Below, in pieces: positions 11,820 through 24,692 of a stretch of DNA of 64,000 bases (its first letter is position 1; each line of letters opens with the position of its first letter). The stretch comes from Panax quinquefolius (Eukaryota; Streptophyta; Magnoliopsida; Apiales; Araliaceae): contig CM035173.1 of NCBI GenBank assembly GCA_020205615.1, positions 27,053,293 through 27,117,292 on the forward strand, read 5' to 3'. The notes under the pieces are model-generated. The model saw nothing but the letters and a program-made list of their open reading frames with translations. It ran no database searches and had not been told where the DNA came from. A program made the translations under genes and the position numbers.

Positions 11820-14560
11820 AGTGACGATCAAACCGCTTGTTGTGTTAACGCTTTAGTAAATGGATCTGCAATATTGTTGTTGAGAGTCCACACGCCTCGG
11901 TGTGACGCTCTCTCTTTCAATGATCTCTCGATCAAATGAAATCGCCATGAACACGTGTTTGGATTTCGACGATGAGACTGGGGTTCTTTAGCTTTGCATA
12001 ATGGCTCCAATGTTGTCACAAAATAAAGGCACCGGTCCTTTAATGCTAGGAACCACACCAAGTTTGGTAATGAACTTCTTCATCCAAACGACTTCCTTCT
12101 CAGCCTTCACTTGCAGCCTAAGTACTCTCGCCTCATCACATCATTGAATCAAGAATCGTTTGCTTGCTTGAACTTTTCCAACTCATCGCGCCACCGCTTA
12201 AGGTAAACACATACCCCAAACGGATTTATCATCATCTTGGTCTGCTTTGAAAACTTGAGTCGGTGAAGCCTCTAGTTTTAATTCGGACCCACCGTAGACA
12301 AGAAATACATCCTTAGTTCTTCTTAAGTACTTTAGATATTTTTCACCGCCTTCCAAAGTTCTTCTTCTCTGGATTCGATGATATCTCGCTTGTTATACTA
12401 AGTGCATGAGCGACATCCTGTCTAGTACATATCATACCGTATATGATAGATCCTATTAAGTGAAGCATAAGGAATCTTACTCATACGGTTTTCTCTCCTC
12501 GTGTGTCTTTGGGGCTTGTTTCTTGGAGAGATGTATTCCATGGCTCATCGGCATGAGACCTCTTTTGGAATCTTCCATGCTAAACCTTTTTAGCATCATG
12601 TCAATGTATCGTTCCTTGGGATAAGCCAAGCATCCTATTAGATCTATCTCTATAGATCTTTATCTCAAAATATAGGATGCTTCTCCCAAGTCCTTCATGG
12701 AGAAGTGTTTAGATAACCGATTTTTAATTGTTTAAAGATAGAATATCATTCCCTATCGGTAATATATCATCAACATATAATACAAGGAATGAAATAAGCG
12801 CTCCCACTAACCTTCTTGTACACACATGGTTCATCCTCATTTTGATAAAATCAAACTTTTGATTTTCTCATCAAAAAGGATGTTCCACCTACGAGAAGCT
12901 TCGCTTTAATCCATAAATGGATCGTTGTAGCTTATGACTTGATTTGTTCCAACCTTTGAAACAAATCCCTCTCAGTTTGTGTCATATACACATCCTCCTC
13001 AAGTTCCCCATTGAGGAAGGCCGTTTTCACGTCCATCCGCCAGATTTAAGTAGTCACGGTAAGTTCGCAATCGCAAGCAAAATCCGAATGGACTTGAGCA
13101 TTACTCTCTTGGTGAGAAGGTTTCGTCATAGTCAACTCCTTGTCTTTGTTTGAAACCTTTTGCAACCGATCCGGACCTTATAGGTCTCTACCTTGCCGCC
13201 CTGCTCCAGTCTTTCTTTTTAAGACCCATTTACACCCAATAAAGCTTAATGCCTTGGTGGTGAGACCAAAGTCCATACTTGGTTCTTATACATGGAGTCC
13301 ATCTCGGATTTCATGGCTTCTTGCCACTTCTCCGAGTCTTTACTACTCATAGCTTTGCTCAGTAATTCAATGGATCATCATCATCTATGATCGTACCTCA
13401 TTGTCATCTTCTACACAAGTCCATACCGTCTGGTATCTTTGGTATTCTTCCAGATTTACTGAATAGGGTGTTGTCTGTAAGAATCTCTACTTGGTTAGGT
13501 ACCTCACTTTGATCTCAGTAGTATTTTGTGGTTCTTGAACTTCTTCAAGATATATCTTACTCCCAATGACCCCTTCAAGGATAAACTCCTTTTCCAAGAA
13601 GGCGTATGTTTTTAACAAAAACACCTTTTGATCACTTGGATGATAGAAATAATACCCGATGTTTCTTTAGGGTATCCCACAAATCTACATTTGTCGATCT
13701 AGTCTGCAATTTTATCGTTTTCAAACTTTTTGACATAAAATTGGACAACCCCAAGTCTTAACATGCTTAAGATTTGGTTTCCTCCTGTCCATAACTCATA
13801 TAGGGTCTTGGGGACGATTTTGTAGGTACCTTGTTAAGTAGGTATGCGGTAGATTCTAGGGCATATCCCCGTAAGGAAACCGGAAGGTCGGTAAAGCTCA
13901 TCATAGATCGAACCATGTCCAACAATGTTCGATTTCTCCTTTCGTGATACACCATTCATTTGTGGGCGTCCCCGGTGGAGTCCATTGTGAGATTATACCA
14001 TTTTCTTTGAGACAATTGAGAAACTCACCACTTAAGTATTCTCCTCCTCGATCGATCAAGAATCTTAATACTCTTACCAGTTGCTTCTCAACTTCACTTC
14101 AACTCTTTGAACTTTTCAAATGATTCATTTGTATTTCATTAAATACACATATCCAAATCTTGAGTGGTGTCGTCGGTGAATGTAATAAAATAAGAATACC
14201 CTCCTCGTATGCGTTGTCGTTGTCATAGTCCACATACATCCGTGTGTACCAACGCTAACAACTCAGAACTCTTTCTCCTTTTCCACTAAAAGGAGATTTA
14301 GTCATTTTACCCATGAGACAAGATTCACAGTTGGATATGATTCATAATCGATATAGCTCTAGGAGCCCATCTTTATGCAACTTGGATAATCTTGTTTCAT
14401 TAATATGACCAAGTCTACGATTGCCACATGAAGGTATAATTAACATCATCTCTTTTCCTTTTATTAGTTTGTTCAATTTGAAATATATTTTCATGCAAGT
14501 CAAGTATATAAAGTCCATTTCGTAAATTACCAACACCATATAAAACATTATCATTATAAA
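11820..14560 (-). pseudogene. copia pol remnant (GAG-pre-integrase, integrase, RT, RNase H)
   Basis: In minus-strand order: GAG-pre-integrase near 14360 (RRLGHINETRLSKLHKDGLL); integrase near 13950-13770 (ERRNRTLLDMVRSMMSFTDL, then YALESTAYLLNKVPTKS); the start of reverse transcriptase near 13350-13130 (KWQEAMKSEMDSMYKNQVWT); the RT active site near 12790-12740 (LVLYVDDILPIG, with the YVDD box intact); and the RNase H end near 11900-11830 (NNIADPFTKALTQQ). The parts lie in different frames separated by many small indels and stops, so no polyprotein can be made. Domain order and motifs are characteristic of plant Ty1/copia. The precise lineage was not determined. Confidence 0.85.
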
Positions 14561-14939
14561 TGGAACAACTTGTTGTTCTTTATTATAATATTAAAACCAT
14601 CCATATCCAATACGAGAGATAGAAATAATGTTTCTAATGATATTTGGAACAAAATAACAATTATTTAAATTAATGAACTTGCCGTAGTAAGGCGGTCTTT
14701 AAACAATAAGTCCCTACAACTAATGCAAAGAACCTTTGCTCCATTTCCCACTCGTAGATTTACCTCATCCTTCTTTCATTTCTACTTCGACCGGTCCTGC
14801 ATATTATTACATATGTGAGAACCACATCCTGTATCCAATACCCAGTAGAAGATTGACTTTCGAAAAAATTAATTTCAATCATAAACAAACCTTGATTAGG
14901 ATTCAAGCTTCTCCAAGCTTCTTCGCTTTTTTCGCAAGA

Positions 14940-15650
14940 TAATCCTTGCAGCCTCCTCTTCCAATGACCTTCATTTATTGTTGCAATGGAAGCAAATTCC
15001 TTTGCTAATTTGGATCGAGTTTCTTTTGATCCTTCACTTTCGCCTTTCCTTTAGCCTTCTTGGATTTCTTCCTTTCGGAAGATACCTTGGGCCTCTTCCT
15101 TTTCTTGGAAGAATCATCCACCATGAAGACATGGTTCTTCTTGGATGGGAAGTGACCTTCAGCCGATTTTCAACATGTTAAGTAATTGAGCAAGTCGACA
15201 TCCAACTTGTTCATGTGAAAATTCACAACAAATTGTGAGAGAAGGTGTCCGGGAGTATTTCGCAAGACTAAATCTTGACTCAACTCCCCATCCACGATAA
15301 ACCCAAGTTGTCCAAGACGTTCAATCAGATTGATCATCTTGAGGACACGAGTCTCAACGGCGGTGCCCTCGGTCATCCGAAGTTCTAAGAGCTCCTTAGA
15401 TATTTCATATCTAGCGGTCTACTTTCTTCCACCATACTCTCTCAAGGTGCGAGAGCATAGTAGGAGCATCCATGTTTTCATCTTGTGGCGTGAAGCTCGT
15501 TACTTTCGTGGATGCGAGCATGATGCATCGAGCCACGATGCATCATCTTGCCACCGCTTAAAAATAGCAATCTCTTCCTCGAGGTCGCCTCTTGCAACTT
15601 TTGCGAATGTGTGCAGGCGAATTTAGACATAAGAAATCTTTTCAAAGAAG
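14940..15650 (-). pseudogene. copia gag remnant
   Basis: On the minus strand the frames give CIMLAS, NMDAPTMLSHLERV (by homology, frames mixed), TEGTAVETRVLKMINLIERL, GQLGFIVDGELSQDLVLRN and VVNFHMNKLDVDLLNYL. These are typical of copia gag (UBN2-like). A broken zinc knuckle follows (ICFHC, then a shifted HWKR) near 14985-14930. There is no continuous frame. It sits upstream of the GAG-pre-integrase as expected. Confidence 0.8.
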
Positions 15651-15945
15651 TGAGAACAATTCTCGATTCCTTAACCGATTCGTGTAGTTCGGTCCCACGG
15701 TTTGTTAGCATCAAGTATGCTTCGCATGAAATTAGTGAATGTGACATTTTCAAAATTTCGCATGTAAAAAGATAATATTTTAGCAAACATTCATTTAATT
15801 AATTACCAAAATAAATTAGGTCTTATTTTATATTGGTATCTCCCACTATTTTCTTCAAACTATATTACCCTCATTTTTATAGTTAAGCAAAAATCTAATT
15901 AAAGTTTTTTTAGTGAGAATAAGGATCCCATTTCAAATATATATA

Positions 15946-16240
15946 GCCTTGTGGTGACACAACAAACTATATATAAATAAATAGTAGACAACTCCTTGTC
16001 AATTACATCAACATGTAACTCCTTATGTTTTGTCTCTTGGATTATTTTGATCAAGTGGTGGCACATCCGAATCAAAATTATCTAAGTTAAGTCCAACCTA
16101 GCACTTCCATATATTCAAAAAAAAAATATCGCCTTGTGGTGACACAACAAAACAATATTGTTCAATTTTCTTTATAAGCATCAAATGTGATAAATTAACA
16201 TCTTAAATACTTAATACTTGCCTTGTGGTGACACAACAAA
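15946..16240. repeat. three exact 21-bp hairpin-forming repeats in the copia leader
   Basis: The sequence starting GCCTTGTGGTGACACAACAA occurs exactly at 15946-15966, 16131-16151 and 16220-16240. Each contains TTGTG-GTGA-CACAA, a 5-bp stem with a four-base loop. They are separated by unrelated AT-rich sequence. Confidence 0.85.
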
Positions 16241-17217
16241 CTCATATTAAATATTTAATACTCTATTAATTTTATCATGCTGAAAGCTTACGTTCGATAT
16301 TCTAAATATCTTTGAACGCTTAAGACTTAATAAAAAACTTTGAGGGATTTGTTATTATTTGTCTCATCTTGTTTAAGCGCATGCATGCAAATATATATAT
16401 AAAATACGCGTCATATTATTAAACATGCGAAGCATGTTTGCATAATATATAATATATATAATACTAGCATGCACATATAGAATACTATATTCTACCCTTG
16501 ATTGATTATGGACTTTTATTCTAGTTTGGTTCCTTTAGAGCCACCAAGTGAACCAAAAGGTCAAACCCTAGGGTCTGCAAAGAATAAACATTTAAATATA
16601 ACTATTACATTTAAACCCGGGCTCCATTACAAACCAGGTCTTCTAGCGCTCTCCTTGATCTCCTGGTTCTTCAAAAAATTCTAACTAATCCTATTACATT
16701 AAACTATTTAATTTAAATAGAAACCTTGATCGTGATCGAGGGAAGTACATAGGAGAGAGATAGAATTTACATCAAGAAAAAAACCGAGAAAAGGCGAATG
16801 CGCAGACCCCATTTAATAAAACTCATTCATTCAAACATCCAACTAAAATAAATCCAATCATATTGGTCAATTGTCCATAATCAATCCCATTTATTATCAT
16901 ACATATCATCATATGTATCAATAAATTAAATCATTCCATATATATATGAGTATCATTTAATGGGCAATTTTATGTTGCATGAAATCCAATTTCAAGATTA
17001 AAATAAACTCTTTTATTTTAATTATAAAATTATTAAAATTAATATATATATATAACAATTATATATATATATATAATAAAATCCTACTCTTTCAAAAAGA
17101 ATGGCCGGACCTGCTAGCTAATTCTTGATTCTCGGTCAACTTAAAATTATTCCGTGGACCAGCAGGTTAATGCCACGTGGACGGTTGTTCCTTTGTATTA
17201 GCATGTGCCTTGTTATT

Positions 17218-17221
<4 letters not shown>

Positions 17222-17257
<36 letters not shown>
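17222..17257. repeat. (TA)n microsatellite
   Basis: About 18 TA dinucleotides inside the copia leader. Confidence 0.9.
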
Positions 17258-17259
<2 letters not shown>

Positions 17260-17550
17260 CGTGCGGCCACGTTAATGAATGTGCAGACCTGCTTTTGCTA
17301 TCATATATAGTAAATCCTGTTGCTTAATCAAAAAAGAAGTTGATTCCTTGTTTTTAAAAAAAAACTTTTGTTTAAAACAAACAAGAAACCGCCAGGACTT
17401 AAGTGGATAGCGAATCACTGGAAGTGGATAAGCAGTCATACTTGCTTTTGTTTTTTTTTTTCATAAAATAATAATTTTATACAATAAATTATTCAAAATA
17501 CATACCCATACATATGTGGAATCAAAATAATTAATAATTCGCATAAAGTT

Positions 17551-17566
17551 TGGCTCATGATACCAC
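17551..17566 (-). other. copia primer binding site
   Basis: The minus strand reads TGGTATCATGAGCC one base after the LTR end. It begins with the eight bases complementary to the 3' end of initiator methionine tRNA (TGGTATCA). This fixes the 5' LTR boundary at 17567 and the element's orientation. Confidence 0.85.
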
Positions 17567-19410
17567 TGTTAGGTTTTCGTGAAAATCAGAGTAGCAATCA
17601 AATTGCAAAATATAGTGGAAGCGAGATAAAATCAGATTTTAAAATTTTTCACAAACCAATTACCCGGATCATCCTTTATGCATATTATTAATTAAACGAA
17701 GAATAAGAAATTATGAAATCATACCCTTGTAGAAACGAGCTTCCTCAAGTACGAGTTCACCTCCTACTTCTCATGATCTCCTTGAATCTCCGGGTAGATT
17801 CCTTCCTTTGATTAATGTAAGCCACCCAAGTGTATGGCCTCTATAGGTGATCCACCAAGGAAGAGGAATTTTTCAAGAAGAAGGGATTTGGCTCAAACCC
17901 TAGTTTTTCCTATCTGAATAAGAAAAGGGGTGTAGTCTCCAACTCTTGAAATTACGTATATCTCATATCTAATATAAGACTCCTCTTATAAAGATATTAT
18001 ATAACCCTATTTTAATTAAAATAAGGTATTATTTATTTAATTAAACTCTTTTAATTAAATGGGCTCCCTAATCCTATTAGGGATAATTAGTTAAACTCCT
18101 TTAACTAATTTTTCTTTCCTAATCCAATTAGGAATAAATGAGAGTACTAATATTAAATTAATTCCTAAACCTTTTAGAAATTAAAATAATAATAATTATA
18201 ATAATATTAATAAGACTCCTCTTATTAATTTATATTTAATATTTCTAAAATATTAAATAATAAATATTAAGCTATTTAATTTATTCTATCACCATAGATT
18301 AAATTAAATATACTTAATATATTATTACAATTATGCCATTAACTTCTTAAATAATTATTCTTCCTTTTATGGTGTGACCCTTTAGGTTCTCCATATTAAA
18401 ACGGTTGTGAATAAATCAATTAGAACAATTCTAATCTCATTTAAATAAATAAATTAAACAAATAATTTATTTAAATAAATAATATTTATTCTACAATAGG
18501 GATAAGCCTCCCTAGCGATCAACGACTTTTCGATAATATAGATTTCAACATTAATCATAAAAGAACCTTTGAGTAAATAGTTACCGTCAATTCAATCCTT
18601 CCACCATACAATGTCCCAATTAAATATAAGACATGGAATTACTTTGTCAAGTCTTATTTTATTTAATTATATATATTTCGATTCCAAAATGAACAACTCC
18701 CAATGAATGCAAATTAGAAACTACTTTCTAATTTCATTCCACATCGCCAAGGATTCTGGGTTGTCATTTATCGAATCACATAGGACATTTCTCCTTTTAC
18801 TAGAAGTGGTAGATTCTTTATTGATCATTCATTATCTTCATATATAACTTATTACACCCAAGCATACCCTTTGATATACTCTAAGAGTCTTAAGGAATAA
18901 GTCAAAGTGTAATTCATTATATATAAGATACTATGATGATCTCAAGTCTGAGATCATTTGTCTTACTATCACTACTGAGAATTCTATTGACAAAGTAAGT
19001 AAAACTCCATTAGGTATTCCTTGGCGAGTCACGCTTCGAATGAACTTATTCTCTAATAAGCAGACCTACATACTTGCTTTAGTGTCTCCACACAAATGAT
19101 CATGAGATCAATCATCCTCATCCAATGAAAGCAGCGTACGTATGTACCAATCTATCCGGGATTCACTAATCCCCAATTTAGTAATCCAATGATTGGGAAC
19201 TATTTTAGTTTTAAGCTTTCTAAGAATTTAGATCTCATTAGAATGATCATCATCATTATTCTAAAAGCGTTGCTTAAAACTATGGGTTTATCATATATTA
19301 TTAAAACGACACCATGTAGATAATAAATGCCTTTAATAAATAATTCTTTTATTAATAAATAAATAAGATTGATTACACAAGATATATGCTTTATCATCAT
19401 ACATGATTGC
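17567..19410 (-). mobile_element. 5' LTR of the Ty1/copia element, end-truncated
   Basis: Near-identical to 9906-11764 with scattered small indels and substitutions. It ends at about 19410 just after ACATGATTG, whereas the other LTR continues for 23-24 more bases. That terminal stretch (the start of U3) is missing here, and the sequence passes directly into a different LTR. Confidence 0.8.
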
Positions 19411-20005
19411 ATGATGTTGTGATTACGTAATATTATTTATGAATAATTAATTATTGATTTATATGATAAGAAAAATATTCATTTTATGTGGATATAGATG
19501 GAGAAAATTTTAAAGTGACAATTGTTGAAAAATTGATATTTTATCTTTTCTGATAAATAATTCATTTAAATATATTATTATATTATAATAATATAATAAT
19601 GGTGATATTGAATGTGGGATATATGAATAAATGAGGAGGAAGAGTATTTTTGTTACTAAAAATATTTAAAACATGTTTTTCATGTTTGTGGACCCCATTT
19701 CTTGACTGAAATTTGATTATAGCCTGTAAAATCGTCCGTTTATGAATTTCGGTCAATTTTTGTTTGGATTTGGAAAAACTTAAACTTACAAAGTTGTAGA
19801 GAATGGAATTTCCTATGAAAAAGACATAAGGTTCAAATTTTTCTGATAAAAGGGATATTTATTATGAATTATTGAAGTTCTAAAGTTCTAGAATAATTGA
19901 TTTTTGGAAGTTTTAATTATGTTTATTAAGAAAAACATTTTTTTTGTTTTGTGGGCTACACTAACATGTGCAAAATAAGCCGAGATCAGTTGTCTAAGGT
20001 GGGCG

Positions 20006-20037
<32 letters not shown>

Positions 20038-20410
20038 TAAAATTTTATTAAATTTTCTGCTTTGGTGTTCTAAGCAATTTCCTATAAATAGGGTGCTTAG
20101 GTTAGAATTGAAAATCACACCGGCTCAAGTTTTCTCTCTATATTATCGGCGTATTCTTGTGAGTATTTTGATACTTTGAGTGTTCTTTATCTGATGCAAG
20201 TTCCTTCAAATTATATTTGATATTCCAAACCCGTAATCTTATTTTTTTTCGAGGTAAGGGATATTTTTTTTATAAATGATATTATTTCCTTTAATATCAT
20301 TATGATGGAATATTGGAAAGATTTTTCTTGTGAAATTCTTGTCTTTCAGTGTCGGGGTTACTATTCCCGTATACGGCACTATTCACGTATACGACACTAT
20401 TCACGAATAC
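19411..20410 (+). mobile_element. left part of a chromovirus-type LTR (family C), split by a nested LTR
   Basis: Plus-oriented LTR with TATAAATA at 20083-20090, a pyrimidine-rich start of R (about 20130), and a splice-donor-like GAGGTAAGG near 20250. Three short repeats with CGTATACGGCACTATTCACG follow near 20370-20410. Its 5' end is lost at the copia junction. It continues at 24693 after the nested solo LTR. Confidence 0.7.
20016..20038. repeat. (TA)n microsatellite
   Basis: About eleven AT dinucleotides upstream of the LTR TATA box. Confidence 0.8.
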
Positions 20411-23400
20411 TGTGACGCCCCCAAAATAGGTATACGTCACCCATTCTAAGTCGCCAGATATCACACTATAAATATCAAATACAACTTCATTTATACAACT
20501 GTTGAACTGTCGTGTAGAATACGACCACAGTTAACTGTGAGTTTTAATACAATGTATATAAGTCTCATGGTGCCTCGATCACAACCTTACAATGGTACTT
20601 TACATAAAAGTATAGTCAAAAACTGTTTTTGGAATTAAAATCTTTGGAAAGTGCTCAAGGAAACCTTCATACATGGGAGGCCATGCGTCTAGGTTATGAT
20701 AGATATCATATGTCCACAGAATTATTATTGGTTGACCCAATAGACCCCAAAGAAAAAACGAGAAGATTACTATCATCTTTTATCCAATGGTGAGTCTTCT
20801 CTTGACAGATAAATATCTCCACTGTCTCCAAGTGAAAATTATACTTCAAATAAATTCCAAGATCATATAGGTAGTGCTTGTAGATATACTCAGCAAGTGG
20901 ATGTGCACAACCCTGTCTTATCATAACACGAGATTGTATGTCGTTAGACATCTTGTATAATAGTGGCAAAACACCCTTCCAAAGTTGGGTTCTCATCAAC
21001 CTATTGTTGTTCACCAAAATCAATTTATTAAGTTACGTATAAAATACGACACGTACATCTTAGGTCCTCAATGCAATTATATATTGCATGTCATGCCGTT
21101 TTATAATGTATTGAGAAACTTCAACAGTCTCGGACCATCTCACTATTTCCCTGTTATCCATGCCGACCCAGCTACACATATCATATTACACGAAAAGGAA
21201 TTATGAAGCAAAATGGGTGAGCACAACTAGATCAGTAAAGAATATCATGACTAAAGATAATTAAATTATCAATTGCATTTATCAATAATAAATCAAAGAT
21301 TTAGAACATATGGTAGATGATAAAACTTTTCAACCAGTTATTCTGGTAGACGAAGCGATCCATTAAAAAGTCGAATAGACCACCGAGTCTATTATATCCA
21401 CCATGTTAAAGTTCACCAATAATGTTTTATCCCTGCAACATCAATCAACAATTCCTGTCCACAATTATATGAATAACTCATAATCATAATTATGATTCTG
21501 AATTCCTTTTCGCACCTAGGACGAAGATAATTTATATCACATGTCTTCACCTGAAATATCAAAAATCATGGTTATACCAAATCACAATTCCTGCTCATAA
21601 TCATACTAATAAATTCATCTTTTGCACTGATCGAAGATATATAATATATAACCAATAATCAGCAGTTCATCTTTTTCACTACGGGCCAAAGATATACAAT
21701 TTAAAAAACGATAATCAACGATTCATCTTTTACACTCAGCCAAAGATATACAATTGTAAAACCAATAATGCTGAGACTCAGCTTAATAGTATCACGACCA
21801 CGAATTATCCATGCACTACGGGCCAAGGATATTCATGTTTTCATCAACGGTCCTGATCATGCTATAAAACAATTCATCTTTGCACCCTTGGCCGAAGAGA
21901 ATCTATAGCCATGATCATACCAAAAACTGTCCATCAATGCACCATGGGCCAATGAGGATTTTTTCCACATCATTTGTAACATTACGGTCATGATTATACC
22001 GAATGATCCGTGGTCATAATCATACCAAGTCCATCTATGCACTACAGGCCACAGATGACTTTCAACATAATATAAATATGAAGATGATGACAATATTGTA
22101 AGCATTTCATCAACTAAATCAAATTACTCATCAAAAATATGCACATACTTTATATATATTTTTCAAGCCCTAAAATCATATTTACCAATTCTTCAACTTC
22201 ACATAACATATTTAACTCATATGCTCGTAACTAAACTATTTTCATGAAAAATATCAAATCAATCCCAAAAATTATTCTTTTAAGGGATTAAGCATAATAT
22301 AGTCCCATATTGAATATATATTTTCTCGATTTTTAAATTTATTTACTATTTTTCAAAATCAATTTCTAATTAATTTCTTAAGAAATTAGCTACCTTAAGT
22401 TTAACTCCGAGAAATTCCCAAATCTTTGCGGGATCTTACACATGTTAACGTGAGCATCCAGTTTAAATTTCATGGTCATTGAGTTATAGAACTCCGGTTA
22501 TAGCATTTCTCGTCGAAAAAACCTAAATATTGAAATGGTCATAACTTGCTCATTTTAAGTCAGAATGAGCTCATTTTTGGACAGGAGGTTCTTTATACCA
22601 TATAATTTCGTATCCCAAAAGACCAGAATTTTTCTCATAAATTAAGTGACCGAAAATGCCCTTTTAAAAATCTGGACAGTAGCTTTTTCAAAATTTGCAG
22701 CTTTTGCCTCTTTTACTAAAATCAGTCCACACAAAAATATACAATACCTTTTCTAGTGATTCCACTTGGATAAGTTATAAGACTCATATATCTAACTCTA
22801 GGACTTGACCACACTCAAAAATTCAAAATATAATAGGAGATATGGTCAATTGAATTTCATATTAGGTTTTACCAAAATCGATTTTTCAACCCTTTGTGAT
22901 TTCTAAGAAACTTTCATGTTTTCACATAATAACCAACATAACTCATCATAACACTTACTAATACTTCATATACCCATGATTTTTATCAATCCAATACTTT
23001 TATTATGACTCTCATCATAATCAACGTAAACAGATCATTTTTACATTTTAATAAGGAATGAATATAAAGGATCATTCACCATGCATGCGATAACCCACAT
23101 AGACAGGTTATTCCAACGGAATAATAAAGAATGGAATAACAGAAGAATTCACCATACATGCGATAGAGACCGCACAGACAGGTTATTCCCAACAGAATAA
23201 TAAATAACGGAACCACGTCAGGTGAAATTCACACCGACGGGATGTTCCAACAGAATAATAAGTGCGAAATAATATATAATGGAACCGGTCCGTAAAGCGC
23301 CTGAGACGAGATATTAAAGCGAGAATAATAAAGACGGAATAATAAATAATGGAACCGAGTCCTGTAAAACACACGACGAGGATATTCCAACGAGAATAAT

Positions 23401-24692
23401 AAAGGCGAATAATAGAAGAATGTCACCAAGTATAGGGTATTATTAAGCGTATCACGAGTTATTCCAATGAATAATAATAAAATAGAATAACAAAAGTTCT
23501 CTTCTTGAATATAAAAGAAATAACACCCCTTACCGTAGTAAAAAACCGATATAAGAGTAGTTAAGTAGCGAGAATACTTTTCTTCTTTCTTTCTATAATT
23601 TTCTCTCTACAGAGTTTGATGAATTAAGTAAAAAATAATGAAGGAATGAGCTTATTTATAAGAGAAATGGAAGAGCCTTTGTTCATAATTTTGCAAATAT
23701 ACGTATCAAGGTTTTGATATCACCAATGCAAAATTTTCAATCAACTAACCAATAATATTACAACAAAAATTAAAATATAATACATATATATAAACACATG
23801 TTTTCAACTTATATATATCAATATTATATATATTCACTTAATTTTTTCTCCCCATAACCAACATCAATCCCCACCCACCCAATAATCAAATTCACTACAC
23901 TCTTACACATCACTATCACACTACCACTTTTTCACCATTTTCCACTCACACACACATCACACACCTATCACTTTCACATATCACTTTCTCCCACCATATA
24001 CTCAATACATACATATACTTCCATACTTATACTCTTCCATTTCCAAAATCATTTTTCCAACACATATGGGCCCCACATATGGGCCCCACCTTTAAATAAT
24101 TTTCTACCGATTATTTTGAAAATTGGGTAAATAGGAATCCATAAAATAAGCAAACTTCATAAAAAACACCTTAATAATTTTAACAACATTTATCATCTTT
24201 ATTACAATTCACAATATTAATCGACCAGTCGTTCTGTGAAAGAGGGGCTTTCGATAAGGATTTCTCCCTATTAGCGGCGTAATTAGGTGACCAAACCTCT
24301 CCTTGATAGAACTTCTAGACATCATTAATATTGCAAATAATAATATTAATAACTTTGTCGTCTCAATTATTGATTTAATAAAATAACATTTTATGCAGAT
24401 GATACTATGACAATAATTGAATCAATAATATGAGAGATATGATGCAGCAATTACTATAGCAATAATTGAGTATAACTGAGTGACTTCTTACATAAGCATC
24501 AATAATTAATATTGTGTGCTACTATGCAACCACGCGTATTACTGTACTTTTACTACCGGGTATTTTACGATAACTTACTTAGTTTGAAAAAAAATTCACA
24601 TATCACCCTTAACTTCAAACTTTTATCAATTTAACTATTTACCAAAATAGAAAAATTGAAAACTTTTATTTCATAAAATTCGGGATCTCACA
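20411..24692 (-). mobile_element. solo LTR, 4.28 kb, chromovirus type, minus strand
   Basis: The left end is TGTGACGCCCCCAAAATAGG, the reverse complement of the shared chromovirus LTR end. The right end is CGGGATCTCACA, which reads TGTGAGATCCCG on the minus strand. It is flanked on both sides by AATAC (20406-20410 and 24693-24697), a perfect 5-bp target duplication. No internal domains are present, so it arose by LTR-LTR recombination. Parts in minus order: U3 (with a doubled ACATATGGGCCCC at about 24061-24089), TATA box near 23650, GGAATAAC hairpin array (about 23030-23490), GGCC-loop hairpins (about 21640-22080), and the GAGCTCA-like conserved segment near 21210. The 105-residue ORF at 20706-21023 (minus) is unrecognised and probably chance. 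Confidence 0.9.

Larger units (their letters stand above)
15790..17550 (-). other. long untranslated leader of the copia element
   Basis: About 1.76 kb between the primer site and gag. It holds three 21-bp direct repeats (15946, 16131, 16220), AT microsatellites (about 17043-17076 and 17222-17257), poly-A/T runs and no convincing ORF. Confidence 0.6.
9906..19410 (-). mobile_element. Ty1/copia retrotransposon, full structure but dead
   Basis: Paired LTRs (9906-11764 and 17567-19410) face the same way and flank an interior of about 5.8 kb. On the minus strand the order is 5' LTR, primer site, a long leader, gag, GAG-pre-integrase, integrase, reverse transcriptase, RNase H, polypurine tract and 3' LTR. 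This is the copia domain order, with integrase before RT. The right-hand 5' LTR lacks the last 20-odd bases that the 3' LTR has, and no matching target duplication was found (ATTCA on the left, CATGA on the right). The element therefore suffered an end deletion or rearrangement. All frames contain stops. Confidence 0.85.

Noticed and set aside
20706..21023. 105-residue minus-strand ORF inside the solo LTR
   Set aside because: It has no recognisable domain, lies in an LTR, and no second copy supports it. A short accessory ORF cannot be excluded, but evidence is lacking.
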